Shown here: in pieces, positions 33,043 to 41,748 of the stretch
Numbering within the stretch: position 1 is the stretch's first letter
Layout of the letters: each line of letters begins with the position of its first letter
From: Flavobacteriaceae bacterium
GTDB lineage: Bacteria > Bacteroidota > Bacteroidia > Flavobacteriales > Weeksellaceae
Assembly (NCBI GenBank): GCA_012522185.1
Contig: JAAYKY010000051.1
Location: 1-64,000 of the forward strand
Direction of reading: 5' to 3'
Length of the DNA: 64,000 bases
Notes under the pieces: generated by a model
What the model was told of the DNA's origin: nothing
The model's database searches: none
Seen by the model: the letters and a program-made list of their open reading frames with translations, nothing else
Position numbers and translations under genes: made by a program

Positions 33043-34002
33043 ATGAACTGGTGGGAATATCCATATGATTATGAAGGTTTTGAAAAAACACTCGGGCGAA
33101 TTCAAGAAAAGAAAACCGCTCTGGATAAACTACGGCCACTCCCGACCTACGCTTTACAAAGCATTCAGAAAAGTCTGACGCTGGAGTGGACTTATAATTC
33201 CAACAGTATAGAAGGCAATACGCTTACCCTACAAGAAACCAAAATGGTCATCGAAGAAGGATTCACAGTGAAAGGAAAAAGTTTGCGCGAGCATTTTGAA
33301 GCTGTTAATCATCAGGAAGCCATTGAATTTATCCATAGTTTGGTTTCAGAAGAATATGTTTTGAAAGAAAAGGATATTCTAATGGTTCACGAACTCGTTT
33401 TGAAACAAATTGAAAAGGAATTTGCAGGTCGTTTCAGGAATTCTGGTGTGAGGATTTCAGGTGCGAATTTCGTTCCGCCCAATGCTTTGAAAGTCGATGA
33501 TTATGTTACGGAACTCATTGATTGGGTAAATAACTCCGAATTAGACATCATTATCAAATCCACTATTTTTCATCATCGCTTTGTGTGGATACATCCTTTT
33601 TTTGATGGAAATGGACGTACAGTTCGTTTGGTTTTCAATTTGTTATTGATGAAAGAAGGATATCCGCCTGCAATTATTTTGAAAAATGATCGAAAAAAAT
33701 ATTATGACGCGCTGAACCAAGCCAATAAAGGCGATTACAGCAAACTGTTTTTGTTGGTTTTACAGTCTTTGGAAAGAAGTTTAAATATATATTTGACTTC
33801 GCTGAACAATAATTATGAAGACTACAAACCTATTTCCAATATTGTACAAGAAGAACGAATTCCTTATGGACAGGATTATCTGAGTTTACTTGCACGTCAA
33901 GGAAAAATTGATGCTTTCAAAGAAGGCCGAAACTGGCTTACCACAAAAGAAGCTATTTGGGATTATATAGAGAAAAGAGACCGCAAAAGAAAGCTGGATT
34001 AA
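33043..34002 (+). CDS. Fic family protein (predicted AMP/UMP transferase)
   Basis: The 319-residue protein has the catalytic Fic loop HPFFDGNGR (about residues 184-192) with intact His. It also has an N-terminal inhibitory helix motif NSNSIEGN matching (S/T)xxxE(G/N) at about residues 53-58, so it is a class II self-inhibited Fic. A C-terminal region (YLSLLARQGKIDAFKEGRNW, TTKEAIWDYIEKR) looks like a small winged-helix or HTH element as in Fic/DOC-DUF4172-type proteins. ATG 33043 is chosen because the promoter ends at 33028. The dyad over its promoter suggests autoregulation. The AMPylation target is unknown. Confidence 0.85.
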   Translation: MNWWEYPYDYEGFEKTLGRIQEKKTALDKLRPLPTYALQSIQKSLTLEWTYNSNSIEGNTLTLQETKMVIEEGFTVKGKSLREHFEAVNHQEAIEFIHSLVSEEYVLKEKDILMVHELVLKQIEKEFAGRFRNSGVRISGANFVPPNALKVDDYVTELIDWVNNSELDIIIKSTIFHHRFVWIHPFFDGNGRTVRLVFNLLLMKEGYPPAIILKNDRKKYYDALNQANKGDYSKLFLLVLQSLERSLNIYLTSLNNNYEDYKPISNIVQEERIPYGQDYLSLLARQGKIDAFKEGRNWLTTKEAIWDYIEKRDRKRKLD

Positions 34003-34033
34003 TTGTTTTTGATGCGAATTTGAATTTAATTTG

Positions 34034-35077
34034 ATGAAAATTCCGGAATTGAAATTGAATTTCTCCATAATCATCGCTGTTTATAAACGCGAAGACGAAC
34101 TGACTGAATTATTGGAAAGTCTGACAAATCAGAGCGATTCGGATTTTGAAGTCATCGTGGTGGATGATGGTTCGCCGGTTTCTTTGGAGTCGATTGTGGG
34201 TGAATTTAAATCGAAATTAAACATTCAATACCTTCATAAAGAAAATTCAGGGCCTGCAAAATCTAGGAACTTTGGGATGGAAAGGGCTTCCGGGAATTAT
34301 TTTATCTTTTTGGATTCGGATACGATTGCGCCCAAAAATTACATCCAAACCGTGAGGAAAGAGTTGAGTGAAAATTATGTAGATGCTTTTGGTGGGCCGG
34401 ATGCGGCGGATGAAAGTTTCACGGCTTTGCAAAAAGCGATTTCTTATTCCATGACTTCATTTCTGACGACAGGTGGGATTCGTGGTGGGAAAAAACATGT
34501 AGGGAGATTTCAGCCTAGAAGTTTCAATATGGGAATTTCCAAAGCGGCCTTTGAAGCAACAGGCGGATTTGGAAATTTAAGAATTGGTGAAGATCCTGAT
34601 TTGAGTATGACTTTATGGGAAAAAGGTTTTGAGACCCGATTGTTTCCCGATACCAAAGTTTTTCACAAACGCAGGACTTCTTTGGTGAAGTTCGCTCGGC
34701 AAGTGTATCAATTTGGAGTGGCTAGACCGATTTTAAATCAGCGACATCCAGGAAGCGGAAAACTGACATATTGGTTTCCGAGTTTATTCAGTTTAGGTTA
34801 TATTTTTGTCCTATTATCTTTAATTTGTCATTTATTTATTGTGCCTTTTCAATCGGATTGGTTCTTTTTACCTTTTGCGTTTTATGTAATTTATTCTATA
34901 CTTATTAGTTTTGATTCTTTGATTAAAACCAATAGTGTTTTTGTTGCTCAGATTGCGCTACATATCGTAATCATTCAATTTACTGCTTATGGTTTTGGAT
35001 TTTTGAAATCATGGATTTATTTGAATATTTTCAGAATTAAACCTGAAAAAGCATTTCCGGATCATTTTTCAAATTAG
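34034..35077 (+). CDS. Glycosyltransferase family 2 with C-terminal membrane segments
   Basis: The GT-A domain begins FSIIIAVYKREDELTELLES and has IVVDDGSP, then YFIFLDSDTIAPKNYI with the D-x-D motif, and GGFGNLRIGEDPDLS. The C-terminal ~100 residues contain three or four hydrophobic segments (LFSLGYIFVLLSLICHLFIV and following), placing it at the inner membrane. It likely transfers sugars for surface glycans. The ORF-track TTG at 34031 is replaced by the ATG at 34034. Confidence 0.82.
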   Translation: MKIPELKLNFSIIIAVYKREDELTELLESLTNQSDSDFEVIVVDDGSPVSLESIVGEFKSKLNIQYLHKENSGPAKSRNFGMERASGNYFIFLDSDTIAPKNYIQTVRKELSENYVDAFGGPDAADESFTALQKAISYSMTSFLTTGGIRGGKKHVGRFQPRSFNMGISKAAFEATGGFGNLRIGEDPDLSMTLWEKGFETRLFPDTKVFHKRRTSLVKFARQVYQFGVARPILNQRHPGSGKLTYWFPSLFSLGYIFVLLSLICHLFIVPFQSDWFFLPFAFYVIYSILISFDSLIKTNSVFVAQIALHIVIIQFTAYGFGFLKSWIYLNIFRIKPEKAFPDHFSN

Positions 35078-35080
35078 CGA

Positions 35081-35112
35081 TTGTTTTTAGTGAAATTTGT
35101 TTCGTATATTTG
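35081..35112 (+). promoter_or_regulatory. Promoter of hppD
   Basis: TTG (35081-35083), 21 nt, TATATTTG (35105-35112). Transcription is predicted near 35118, leaving a leader of ~118 nt. Confidence 0.5.
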
Positions 35113-35164
35113 AGAATTATGTACAATCGCGTTTTACTTTCCGTTTTACATCGTGCGATGTGGT

Positions 35165-35199
35165 CTAATTGAATAGCTTAAATTCAGCTAATCAATTGG
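35165..35199 (+). promoter_or_regulatory. Hairpin in the hppD 5' leader
   Basis: CTAATTGA-A-TAGCT and AGCTA-A-TCAATTGG pair over 13 positions (one U-G, one A-A mismatch) around a 7-nt loop. There is no T-run after it, so it is not an ordinary terminator. Confidence 0.5.
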
Positions 35200-35236
35200 T
35201 AAAATAATTATTCATTCAAAAAAAAAATAAAATAGT

Positions 35237-36397
35237 ATGTCACAAGAGTTAAAAAGTGTCGAATTCGGCTTGGAAAAAATTTTTGAAGGAGCACAGGATT
35301 TCCTTCCGATCCTGGGAACAGATTATGTAGAGTTCTATGTGGGAAATGCCAAACAGGCAGCTCACTATTACAAAACCGCATTTGGTTTTCAGTCAGAAGC
35401 TTATGCCGGTCTTGAAACCGGTTTGAGAGATCGAGCGTCTTATGTTTTGAAACAGGACAAAATTCGTTTGGTATTGACGACTGCACTTAATTCGCAATCA
35501 CCCATCGGAGAGCACGTTAAAAAACACGGTGACGGTGTAAAAGTTGTTGCGATGTGGGTAGAAGATGCACGCAAATCTTTTGAAGAAACTACTTCACGTG
35601 GCGCCAAAGCTTTTATGGAGCCAACAGTAACTTCTGATGAAAATGGAGAAATTGTTCAGGCAGGAATTTATGCCTACGGTGAAACCGTTTTTATGTTTAC
35701 CGAACGTAAAAACTACAAAGGTCTTTTTATGCCCGGCTATGTGAAATGGGAAACTGATTATAACCCTGAGCCAGTAGGTCTTAAATTTATTGATCACATG
35801 GTAGGAAATGTAGGTTGGAATCAGATGAATACTTGGGTGCAATGGTTTGAAGACGTGATGGGATTTGTAAATTTCTTGTCGTTTGATGACAAACAAATTC
35901 ATACCGAATATTCCGCTTTGATGTCAAAAGTTATGGCCAATGGAAACGGGCGAATTAAATTCCCGATCAATGAACCTGCCGAAGGCAAGAAAAAGTCTCA
36001 AATTGAAGAATATTTAGAATTCTACGAAGGCGAAGGCGTTCAGCACATTGCCGTTGCGACGGACGATATCATCCAAACTGTTTCTGATTTGAAATCCAGA
36101 GGCGTTGAATTTTTATCTACGCCCCCTCAGGCCTATTATGATGCAATTCCGGAAAGATTGAAAGAGCATATGCATAAATTCAAAGAAGATATCAATGAGC
36201 TTCAGAAATTGGGGATTATGATCGATGCCGACGAAGAAGGGTATTTGTTGCAAATTTTCACCAAACCGGTAGAAGATCGTCCTACTCTATTCTATGAAAT
36301 CATTCAGCGAATGGGTGCCCGTGGATTTGGTGCCGGGAACTTTAAAGCTTTGTTTGAATCTATTGAAAGAGAACAAGAAAAACGAGGAACACTTTAA
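35237..36397 (+). CDS. hppD: 4-hydroxyphenylpyruvate dioxygenase
   Basis: The 386-residue enzyme converts 4-hydroxyphenylpyruvate to homogentisate in tyrosine breakdown. Two vicinal-oxygen-chelate halves are visible (YVEFYVGNAKQAAHYYKTAF at the start). The iron ligands are His in FIDHMVGNVG, His in GVQHIAVATDD and Glu in LFYEIIQRMG. The C-terminal gate helix GAGNFKALFESIEREQ is conserved. Homogentisate dioxygenase is not adjacent; the FAH-family gene at 14649 is too far away to imply an operon. It has its own promoter, a structured leader and a terminator. Confidence 0.95.
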   Translation: MSQELKSVEFGLEKIFEGAQDFLPILGTDYVEFYVGNAKQAAHYYKTAFGFQSEAYAGLETGLRDRASYVLKQDKIRLVLTTALNSQSPIGEHVKKHGDGVKVVAMWVEDARKSFEETTSRGAKAFMEPTVTSDENGEIVQAGIYAYGETVFMFTERKNYKGLFMPGYVKWETDYNPEPVGLKFIDHMVGNVGWNQMNTWVQWFEDVMGFVNFLSFDDKQIHTEYSALMSKVMANGNGRIKFPINEPAEGKKKSQIEEYLEFYEGEGVQHIAVATDDIIQTVSDLKSRGVEFLSTPPQAYYDAIPERLKEHMHKFKEDINELQKLGIMIDADEEGYLLQIFTKPVEDRPTLFYEIIQRMGARGFGAGNFKALFESIEREQEKRGTL

Positions 36398-36415
36398 TTT
36401 GAAATTATAATTGAG

Positions 36416-36446
36416 AAACCCCGCCTATGATGGCGGGATTTTTTTT
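36416..36446 (+). terminator. Intrinsic terminator of hppD
   Basis: CCCGCC pairs with GGCGGG around TATGAT, followed by ATTTTTTTT. Confidence 0.85.
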
Positions 36447-36496
36447 GGTGTAAAAGATTATGAGTAGATTTATGTTTAGGTAAACAATGGTTCTCT

Positions 36497-36578
36497 AAAA
36501 AACTCCACGGAAACAAAAATTGCTTCCGCGGAAAATTGGGGGAAATATGATTGAAAGTAGAGAGAGTCACTTTTTTAC
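36497..36578 (-). ncRNA. Putative small RNA 5, related to the cluster at 20136-20765
   Basis: On the minus strand TACATTTG (36591-36584) begins an ~80-nt transcript with GTGACTCTCTCTACTTTC, the same motif as small RNA 1 and 3, and a C-run (TTTCCCCCAATT). It ends in CCGCGGAA / TTCCGTGG (one G-U) followed by AGTTTTTT. The double GGG palindrome found upstream of copies 1-4 is not evident here. The rest of the 364-nt gap (36398-36761) holds the hppD terminator and otherwise nothing I can name. Confidence 0.5.
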
Positions 36579-36583
36579 ATATT

Positions 36584-36591
36584 CAAATGTA
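36584..36591 (-). promoter_or_regulatory. Promoter -7 box of small RNA 5
   Basis: Exact TAnnTTTG (TACATTTG) on the minus strand. No clean -33 element was seen at the usual distance. Confidence 0.4.
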
Positions 36592-36761
36592 TAAGTTTAT
36601 CTGACTAAGTTTTTTCACAAAAAAAATCGTTTTTAAGTCAAATTGAAAGAGTATTTAATGGATATGGATTGAAACCTCAGTATTTAAGCGGAATAAATTA
36701 TTCAAGATTCGTTAAAAATTTGTAAATTTAATCCAGTTTTGATCTCTAAATTTTTGAATAT

Positions 36762-38276
36762 GTGAAACATTTATTTCAATTAATCAAAAAAATGAACGAA
36801 CGTGAAGTTCAGTATTTCAAACAAAAACATTTGTCTGATGCTGGATTTTTGCAACTTTTTGAACTAATTGAGAAACATAGAAAGAAAGATGATGAAGAAA
36901 TTGAAATAATAATAAAAGCACAGGGTTTTAAAAATTTAGCTTATTTAAAACATACTTTATTACAAAAATTATTGGATGCAATTCTCAGTTCGAAACAGTC
37001 CAAAGATGAACAAGCAGAAATTTTATACGAATTAATTTTAATTAAATCGCTTCGAGAAAAAAAGTTAATTCCACTTGCCGTCAAAAAATGGGAAGCAGTT
37101 TATAAACAATGTTTACAAAAGGGTTTTGCTACGCATATTCAATTACTTCTGCATGAAAGATGGCATCTGAGTTTGGAGAAAGAAAAATTTAATTCGGTAA
37201 AGGAATACACAGATTTCATTGAGTTTTACTTGGATCATTCACATAGTTATGAAAAGCTGACGCGCATCCGGCAATTGGAGCGAAAGTCGAGGATGTTGAT
37301 GAAAAAGTCTTATTTTGTCGATGAGAAAGATGATCAGTTATTGAAAGATTTAGCTGTAAATCTGAAATTCCTTTCTGGTGAAATGAAATATTTCGATCAG
37401 GAATACCAGATTTTGTACAATGCTGCTCAGAGTTATATTCATTTTCTTCAACACAACTTCAATGATGCTTATTTTTCGGCTCGGAGTTGTTTTGGATATT
37501 TGAAAGAAAGTAGGAAATCTTTTTGTCGTTTCAACGAAAATTTCACGCTTCAATTTTTGAAATATTATTCCGATTTATTATTTCTGGTTAATAGAAAAGA
37601 AGAAATACCAGAACTACTCTCAACTTTGAAAAAAATCTCCTTTTCGACGGATTATTTCACTGGACAACAACAAATTATCATCTTCCTGATTGATAACCGT
37701 TTAGCGCATAAAGAATATAATTACGATGAAGTAAAAAAACTTTATCTGGAATCCAAGAATCATCTGGATGAATGGTTGGAGAAATGCGCGCTGGAATGGC
37801 GTCCGGTACTGCTCGGAAGCATTTCGATTTCGGCTTATGTTTCCGGTTTGCCGCAAAAAGGTTTGTATTTTTTATACCAATATGAAAAATCTTATGCGAA
37901 ATCTTTTCGAAAAGAAATTCTTTCGTTTTTTTATTTGTTTGGGGTTTTATTGGCTTATGAATCCAAAGATTATGAAGTATTCAACACCACTTACCACAAG
38001 GCTTATATGCATTTTTATCGTAATCCCGAGCATTATCCTATATTTGATGAAATCATGAAACCGATGCGCAAAGCTTTTGAAAAGTACGATAATGAAAGCC
38101 GAGCTAAAATATTTGAAAAAATTCTGAATAGAATCGAAGTTTCAGGTGATTCGGGGTATTATCAGATTTTGTTTTCGTATTTTGATTTTCCTTCTTGGTT
38201 TCGATCCAAAATTGAAAATTTAAGTTATGTCGATTATAAGTTGAAATATGCAAAAAATAAAAATCCCGCTTCCTGA
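36762..38276 (+). CDS. Hypothetical helical-repeat protein
   Basis: The 504-residue protein starts at GTG 36762 (no ATG fits). It is rich in Lys, Glu, Leu and aromatic residues and appears almost fully alpha-helical, with TPR-like helical pairs (for example HNFNDAYFSARSCFGYLKES). No signal peptide or membrane span is seen, so it is probably cytosolic. I do not recognise a family. It is convergent with the S46 peptidase gene; its stop lies inside the loop of a terminator hairpin shared by both genes. Confidence 0.6.
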   Translation: MKHLFQLIKKMNEREVQYFKQKHLSDAGFLQLFELIEKHRKKDDEEIEIIIKAQGFKNLAYLKHTLLQKLLDAILSSKQSKDEQAEILYELILIKSLREKKLIPLAVKKWEAVYKQCLQKGFATHIQLLLHERWHLSLEKEKFNSVKEYTDFIEFYLDHSHSYEKLTRIRQLERKSRMLMKKSYFVDEKDDQLLKDLAVNLKFLSGEMKYFDQEYQILYNAAQSYIHFLQHNFNDAYFSARSCFGYLKESRKSFCRFNENFTLQFLKYYSDLLFLVNRKEEIPELLSTLKKISFSTDYFTGQQQIIIFLIDNRLAHKEYNYDEVKKLYLESKNHLDEWLEKCALEWRPVLLGSISISAYVSGLPQKGLYFLYQYEKSYAKSFRKEILSFFYLFGVLLAYESKDYEVFNTTYHKAYMHFYRNPEHYPIFDEIMKPMRKAFEKYDNESRAKIFEKILNRIEVSGDSGYYQILFSYFDFPSWFRSKIENLSYVDYKLKYAKNKNPAS

Positions 38277-38290
38277 GAAACGGGATTTTC
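38259..38290. terminator. Bidirectional terminator at the end of 36762-38276 and 38311-40473
   Basis: AAAATCCCG pairs with CGGGATTTT; the stop codon of the plus-strand gene is in the loop. Confidence 0.75.
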
Positions 38291-38310
38291 GTTTGAATAT
38301 AAATTCGAAA

Positions 38311-40473
38311 TTATTTTACCAAAGTCAATTCATCAATGATGTGTTTTGCTCCCGCGTATTTGTCAATAATAAACAAAATATAGCGAGCGTCAACGGAAAT
38401 TGTTCGCTGCAATTCAGGATCGAAAATTACGTCACCCGCCATTGCTTCGATGTTTCCGTCAAAAGCCAAACCGATTAATTCTCCGTTTCCGTTCAATACC
38501 GGAGAACCAGAATTTCCACCTGTGATATCGTGATCGGTAAGGAAATTCACCCACAATTCACCGTTTTTATCGGCATATTGTCCATAATCTTTTTTGTTGT
38601 ACAGATCGATCAATCTTTGTGGATTGTCAAACTCGGGATCGCCTGCTTTGTGTTTGGCAATTGTTCCTTTCAGCGTTGTATAATAATTGTATTTTGCATC
38701 GTTTACTTTTCCTTTTCCAAGTGGCAAATCAACTACTTTTCCATAAGTCAGACGCAAAGTTGAATTCGCATCAGGATATTCAATCGGGCTCAAACCGGAC
38801 TCTCTCAAACCTTCTACCAACAAACGGAATGCTTTGGAATAAGAATCTTTTAGAGCTTTGTCTTCCGGTGTTTCAGCTCTGTAACGCGTCATCAAATCTG
38901 TTGATAATTTATACAATTCATCGTTTGTGATTTTTGTAGCCACCGGATTGTCCAAATAGTTCAACAATTCTTCTTTTTTTATAAAAATACTATTGTTAAA
39001 AGCCGTTTTCACATAAGATTTGAAATCACCTTTTGTTGGATCACCTATTTGTTTTACATAAGGAGCCAAACCGCCTTTTGCAGCTTTTGTGTAATATAAA
39101 TTCAACTGAGCTGCCAAAACTTCTTCTTCCAATCCCAAATGCGCACCTTCAAAAACATTGTTAATCATATCTTCAATTGCAGGACGCATTTCCGCTCTTT
39201 TTGCTTCGTTTTCATTGGCGTATTGCTCCAAAGCATTTCCAAGATTTGCAGGAAGTCCGGCAAAAGTGCTGGAACGAAGAATGGTCATCAAATAATTATT
39301 GTGTCGCGCGGACTCATTGGTTTTGTTGTAATAATTATTGATGATTTCAACCGCATCACCGTATTTTGCTTTTCGAGTGGGATTTTGATTGGCCCATTTC
39401 TGGAATTCCGCTTCGGTTTTTCGTTTGGAGTCCACGGTTTTATGTTGTTTCAAAGCTTCGATCATTCCGCCACGGTTTTTCCAATAATTGGCCAAACCGG
39501 CATATTTGGACGCATAATCCAATCGAACTTTTTGCTCCTTGTCCATGTATTTTTTCAAAACGTCCATTCCCAATTTTGAACCTTCCACCCAAGCCGGATA
39601 AGCAAAATTGATGTTCTGCTCTACTCCACCTGCCGGCATCCAACGATTCGTTCTACCGGGGTATCCCAGAATCATTGAAAAGTCTCCTGCTTCATATCCT
39701 TTCAAACTAATTGGTAAATGGTGTTTGGGCTTCATTGGGACATTTTCGGGCGAATAATCCGCCGGATTTCCGTTTTTATCGGTATAAACGCGGAACAAAG
39801 AAAAATCTCCGGTATGACGTGGCCATTCCCAGTTGTCGGTATCTCCACCAAAACGTCCAACCATATCGGGAGGCGTTCCCACTAATCGTACATCCTGAAA
39901 ATCCTGATATACGAAATAATAATATTCGTTCCCTTCAAAGAAAGAACGAACCGAAACTACGTATTTTCCACCTTCGTTATTTTCTTGTTCGATTTTTGCA
40001 ATTTCACGGTTGATGGCTGCCATACGCTCATCTTCGGTCATTTCATCGTTTACCTGACTCAAAATGCGTTTGGACACGTCATCCATTCTCACAAAAAACC
40101 GAACTTTTAAGTTTTTGGGTTTTAATTCTTGCGAATAATCCGCTGCCCAGAATCCGTTTGTCAAATGATCGTTTTCAGGCGTTGATAATTCCGCAATCTG
40201 CCCGTAACCACAATGGTGATTAGTCAAAACCAAACCGGTCGAAGAAATGATTTCAGCCGTACATCCGCCACCAAACTGAACGATGGCATCTTTCAAACTG
40301 CTGTTGTTGATACTGTAAATTTCTTCTGCAGTTAATTTCAAACCTTTTTTCTGCATATCATCGATTTTCTTGTCGATGAACATTAAAAACCACATTCCTT
40401 CATCGGCCTTTACTTTTTGCAGAGGCGCAATAAGAAACGTAACGCTCGCAATCAATACGATTAGTTTCTTCAT
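38311..40473 (-). CDS. S46 family dipeptidyl-peptidase (DPP7-like)
   Basis: The 720-residue exported serine peptidase has a signal peptide (KKLIVLIASVTFLIAPLQKVKA), the catalytic His in TNHHCGYGQI (about residue 86-87), Asp in GGDTDNWEWPRHTGD and Ser in TGGNSGSPVLNG near the C-terminus. The residue that separates DPP7 from DPP11 lies in GLAFDGNIEAM and appears as Gly (DPP7-like, hydrophobic P1 preference) rather than Arg (DPP11, acidic); this assignment is from memory of the family. It releases dipeptides in the periplasm for nutrition. Confidence 0.9.
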   Translation of the reverse strand: MKKLIVLIASVTFLIAPLQKVKADEGMWFLMFIDKKIDDMQKKGLKLTAEEIYSINNSSLKDAIVQFGGGCTAEIISSTGLVLTNHHCGYGQIAELSTPENDHLTNGFWAADYSQELKPKNLKVRFFVRMDDVSKRILSQVNDEMTEDERMAAINREIAKIEQENNEGGKYVVSVRSFFEGNEYYYFVYQDFQDVRLVGTPPDMVGRFGGDTDNWEWPRHTGDFSLFRVYTDKNGNPADYSPENVPMKPKHHLPISLKGYEAGDFSMILGYPGRTNRWMPAGGVEQNINFAYPAWVEGSKLGMDVLKKYMDKEQKVRLDYASKYAGLANYWKNRGGMIEALKQHKTVDSKRKTEAEFQKWANQNPTRKAKYGDAVEIINNYYNKTNESARHNNYLMTILRSSTFAGLPANLGNALEQYANENEAKRAEMRPAIEDMINNVFEGAHLGLEEEVLAAQLNLYYTKAAKGGLAPYVKQIGDPTKGDFKSYVKTAFNNSIFIKKEELLNYLDNPVATKITNDELYKLSTDLMTRYRAETPEDKALKDSYSKAFRLLVEGLRESGLSPIEYPDANSTLRLTYGKVVDLPLGKGKVNDAKYNYYTTLKGTIAKHKAGDPEFDNPQRLIDLYNKKDYGQYADKNGELWVNFLTDHDITGGNSGSPVLNGNGELIGLAFDGNIEAMAGDVIFDPELQRTISVDARYILFIIDKYAGAKHIIDELTLVK

Positions 40474-40525
40474 TTTTTATTAATTTTTAATCTGAATATT
40501 TGTTGGACTCCCAATGAAATCGTTA

Positions 40526-40533
40526 CAAACTTA
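40526..40533 (-). promoter_or_regulatory. Candidate promoter -7 box of the S46 peptidase gene
   Basis: TAAGTTTG on the minus strand, about 50 nt before the ATG. Confidence 0.4.
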
Positions 40534-40564
40534 AGTTTTTTTCTTTAAATAAGGGTTTTGTAAT

Positions 40565-40572
40565 TACATTTG
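40565..40572 (+). promoter_or_regulatory. Promoter -7 box of hemW, 4 nt from the ATG
   Basis: TACATTTG, CCAA, then ATG at 40577. Transcription would begin at or next to the A of the start codon, i.e. a leaderless mRNA. Confidence 0.5.
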
Positions 40573-40576
40573 CCAA

Positions 40577-41704
40577 ATGGCGGGAATCTATCTACACATC
40601 CCTTTCTGTAAGCAAAAATGCAGTTATTGTAATTTTCACTTTTCCACCGATTTAAAACTAAAATCGCAGATGGTAAACGCCATTTGCAGCGAATTGGAAT
40701 TGAGAAAAAGCGAAATTTTAGAGCCTGTTGAAACCATTTATTTTGGTGGTGGCACTCCTTCCCTGCTCGATTTAAATGGAATCAACCAGATTTTTGAAAG
40801 TATTTTTAAAAATTATTCGGTGATTTCCAATCCGGAAGTTACTTTGGAAGCCAATCCCGACGATCTGACTTTGGATAAAATAAAAGAACTGAAATCTACG
40901 CCTATCAACCGTTTCAGCATTGGAATTCAATCTTTTTTTGACGAAGATTTAAGGCTGATGAACCGTGCTCATAATGCCAATGAAGCGATTTTTTCGGTGA
41001 AATCAGCTCAGGATTTCGGATTTGAAAATATTACAATTGATTTGATTTACGGAAGTCCGAGTACAACCGATGAGATTTGGCGAAAAAATTTGGAAATCGC
41101 ATTGGAATTAGGTGTTCCGCATATTTCTTCTTATGCTTTGACGGTAGAACCAAAAACTGTTTTGGATCATCAGATTCAAAACAAGAAAGTTCCTGAAATC
41201 GATGAGGAAAAGCAAGCGCGGCAATTTCAAATCTTGGTGGATACGCTGACCGCAAATGATTTCATTCATTATGAAATTTCGAATTTTGGAAAAGAAGGAT
41301 TTTTATCGCAACATAATTCCAACTATTGGAAAGGAAAATCTTATCTAGGTATTGGCCCTTCTGCCCATTCGTATGACGGAAAAAACCGAAGCTGGAACAT
41401 TCCCAATAATTCGGTTTACCTGAAAGAAATCGCTCAAAATAGATTGCCTAATGAGGTTGAAGTTTTAAATGAAAATGACCGATTTAATGAGTTGGTTATG
41501 ATTAGATTGAGAATGAAAGAAGGATTGAATTTGGAAGAAATAAAATTGAATTTTCCCCAAGAATTTTATGATGATTTTTTGAGTGAAATCCGGACACATT
41601 TGGACAATGAAACGGTTTATTTAGAGGATAGAAATTTCAGATTGACTGAAAAAGGAAAATTTCTGGCCGATGGAATTGCGTCGAGTTTGTTTCGGGTAGA
41701 CTGA
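40577..41704 (+). CDS. hemW: Radical SAM heme chaperone HemW (coproporphyrinogen III oxidase-like)
   Basis: The 375-residue protein carries the radical-SAM cluster motif C-x3-C-x2-C at residues 11-18 (CKQKCSYCNF). The residue after the motif is Phe, where true HemN has a fourth Cys, so HemW is favoured. IYFGGGTPSLL, TLEANPDDLT and NRFSIGIQSFFDEDL are conserved. It is a cytosolic heme chaperone thought to deliver heme to respiratory proteins. The start is fixed by MAGIYLHIPFC and by the promoter immediately before it. Confidence 0.92.
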   Translation: MAGIYLHIPFCKQKCSYCNFHFSTDLKLKSQMVNAICSELELRKSEILEPVETIYFGGGTPSLLDLNGINQIFESIFKNYSVISNPEVTLEANPDDLTLDKIKELKSTPINRFSIGIQSFFDEDLRLMNRAHNANEAIFSVKSAQDFGFENITIDLIYGSPSTTDEIWRKNLEIALELGVPHISSYALTVEPKTVLDHQIQNKKVPEIDEEKQARQFQILVDTLTANDFIHYEISNFGKEGFLSQHNSNYWKGKSYLGIGPSAHSYDGKNRSWNIPNNSVYLKEIAQNRLPNEVEVLNENDRFNELVMIRLRMKEGLNLEEIKLNFPQEFYDDFLSEIRTHLDNETVYLEDRNFRLTEKGKFLADGIASSLFRVD

Positions 41705-41713
41705 CGCACTCAA

Positions 41714-41744
41714 TTTGTTTAAATGCAGTTTTTAAATACATTTG
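41714..41744 (+). promoter_or_regulatory. Promoter of murI, 4 nt from the ATG
   Basis: TTTG (41714-41717), 19 nt, TACATTTG (41737-41744), CTAA, ATG at 41749. A complete promoter that predicts a leaderless transcript. Confidence 0.6.
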
Positions 41745-41748
41745 CTAA

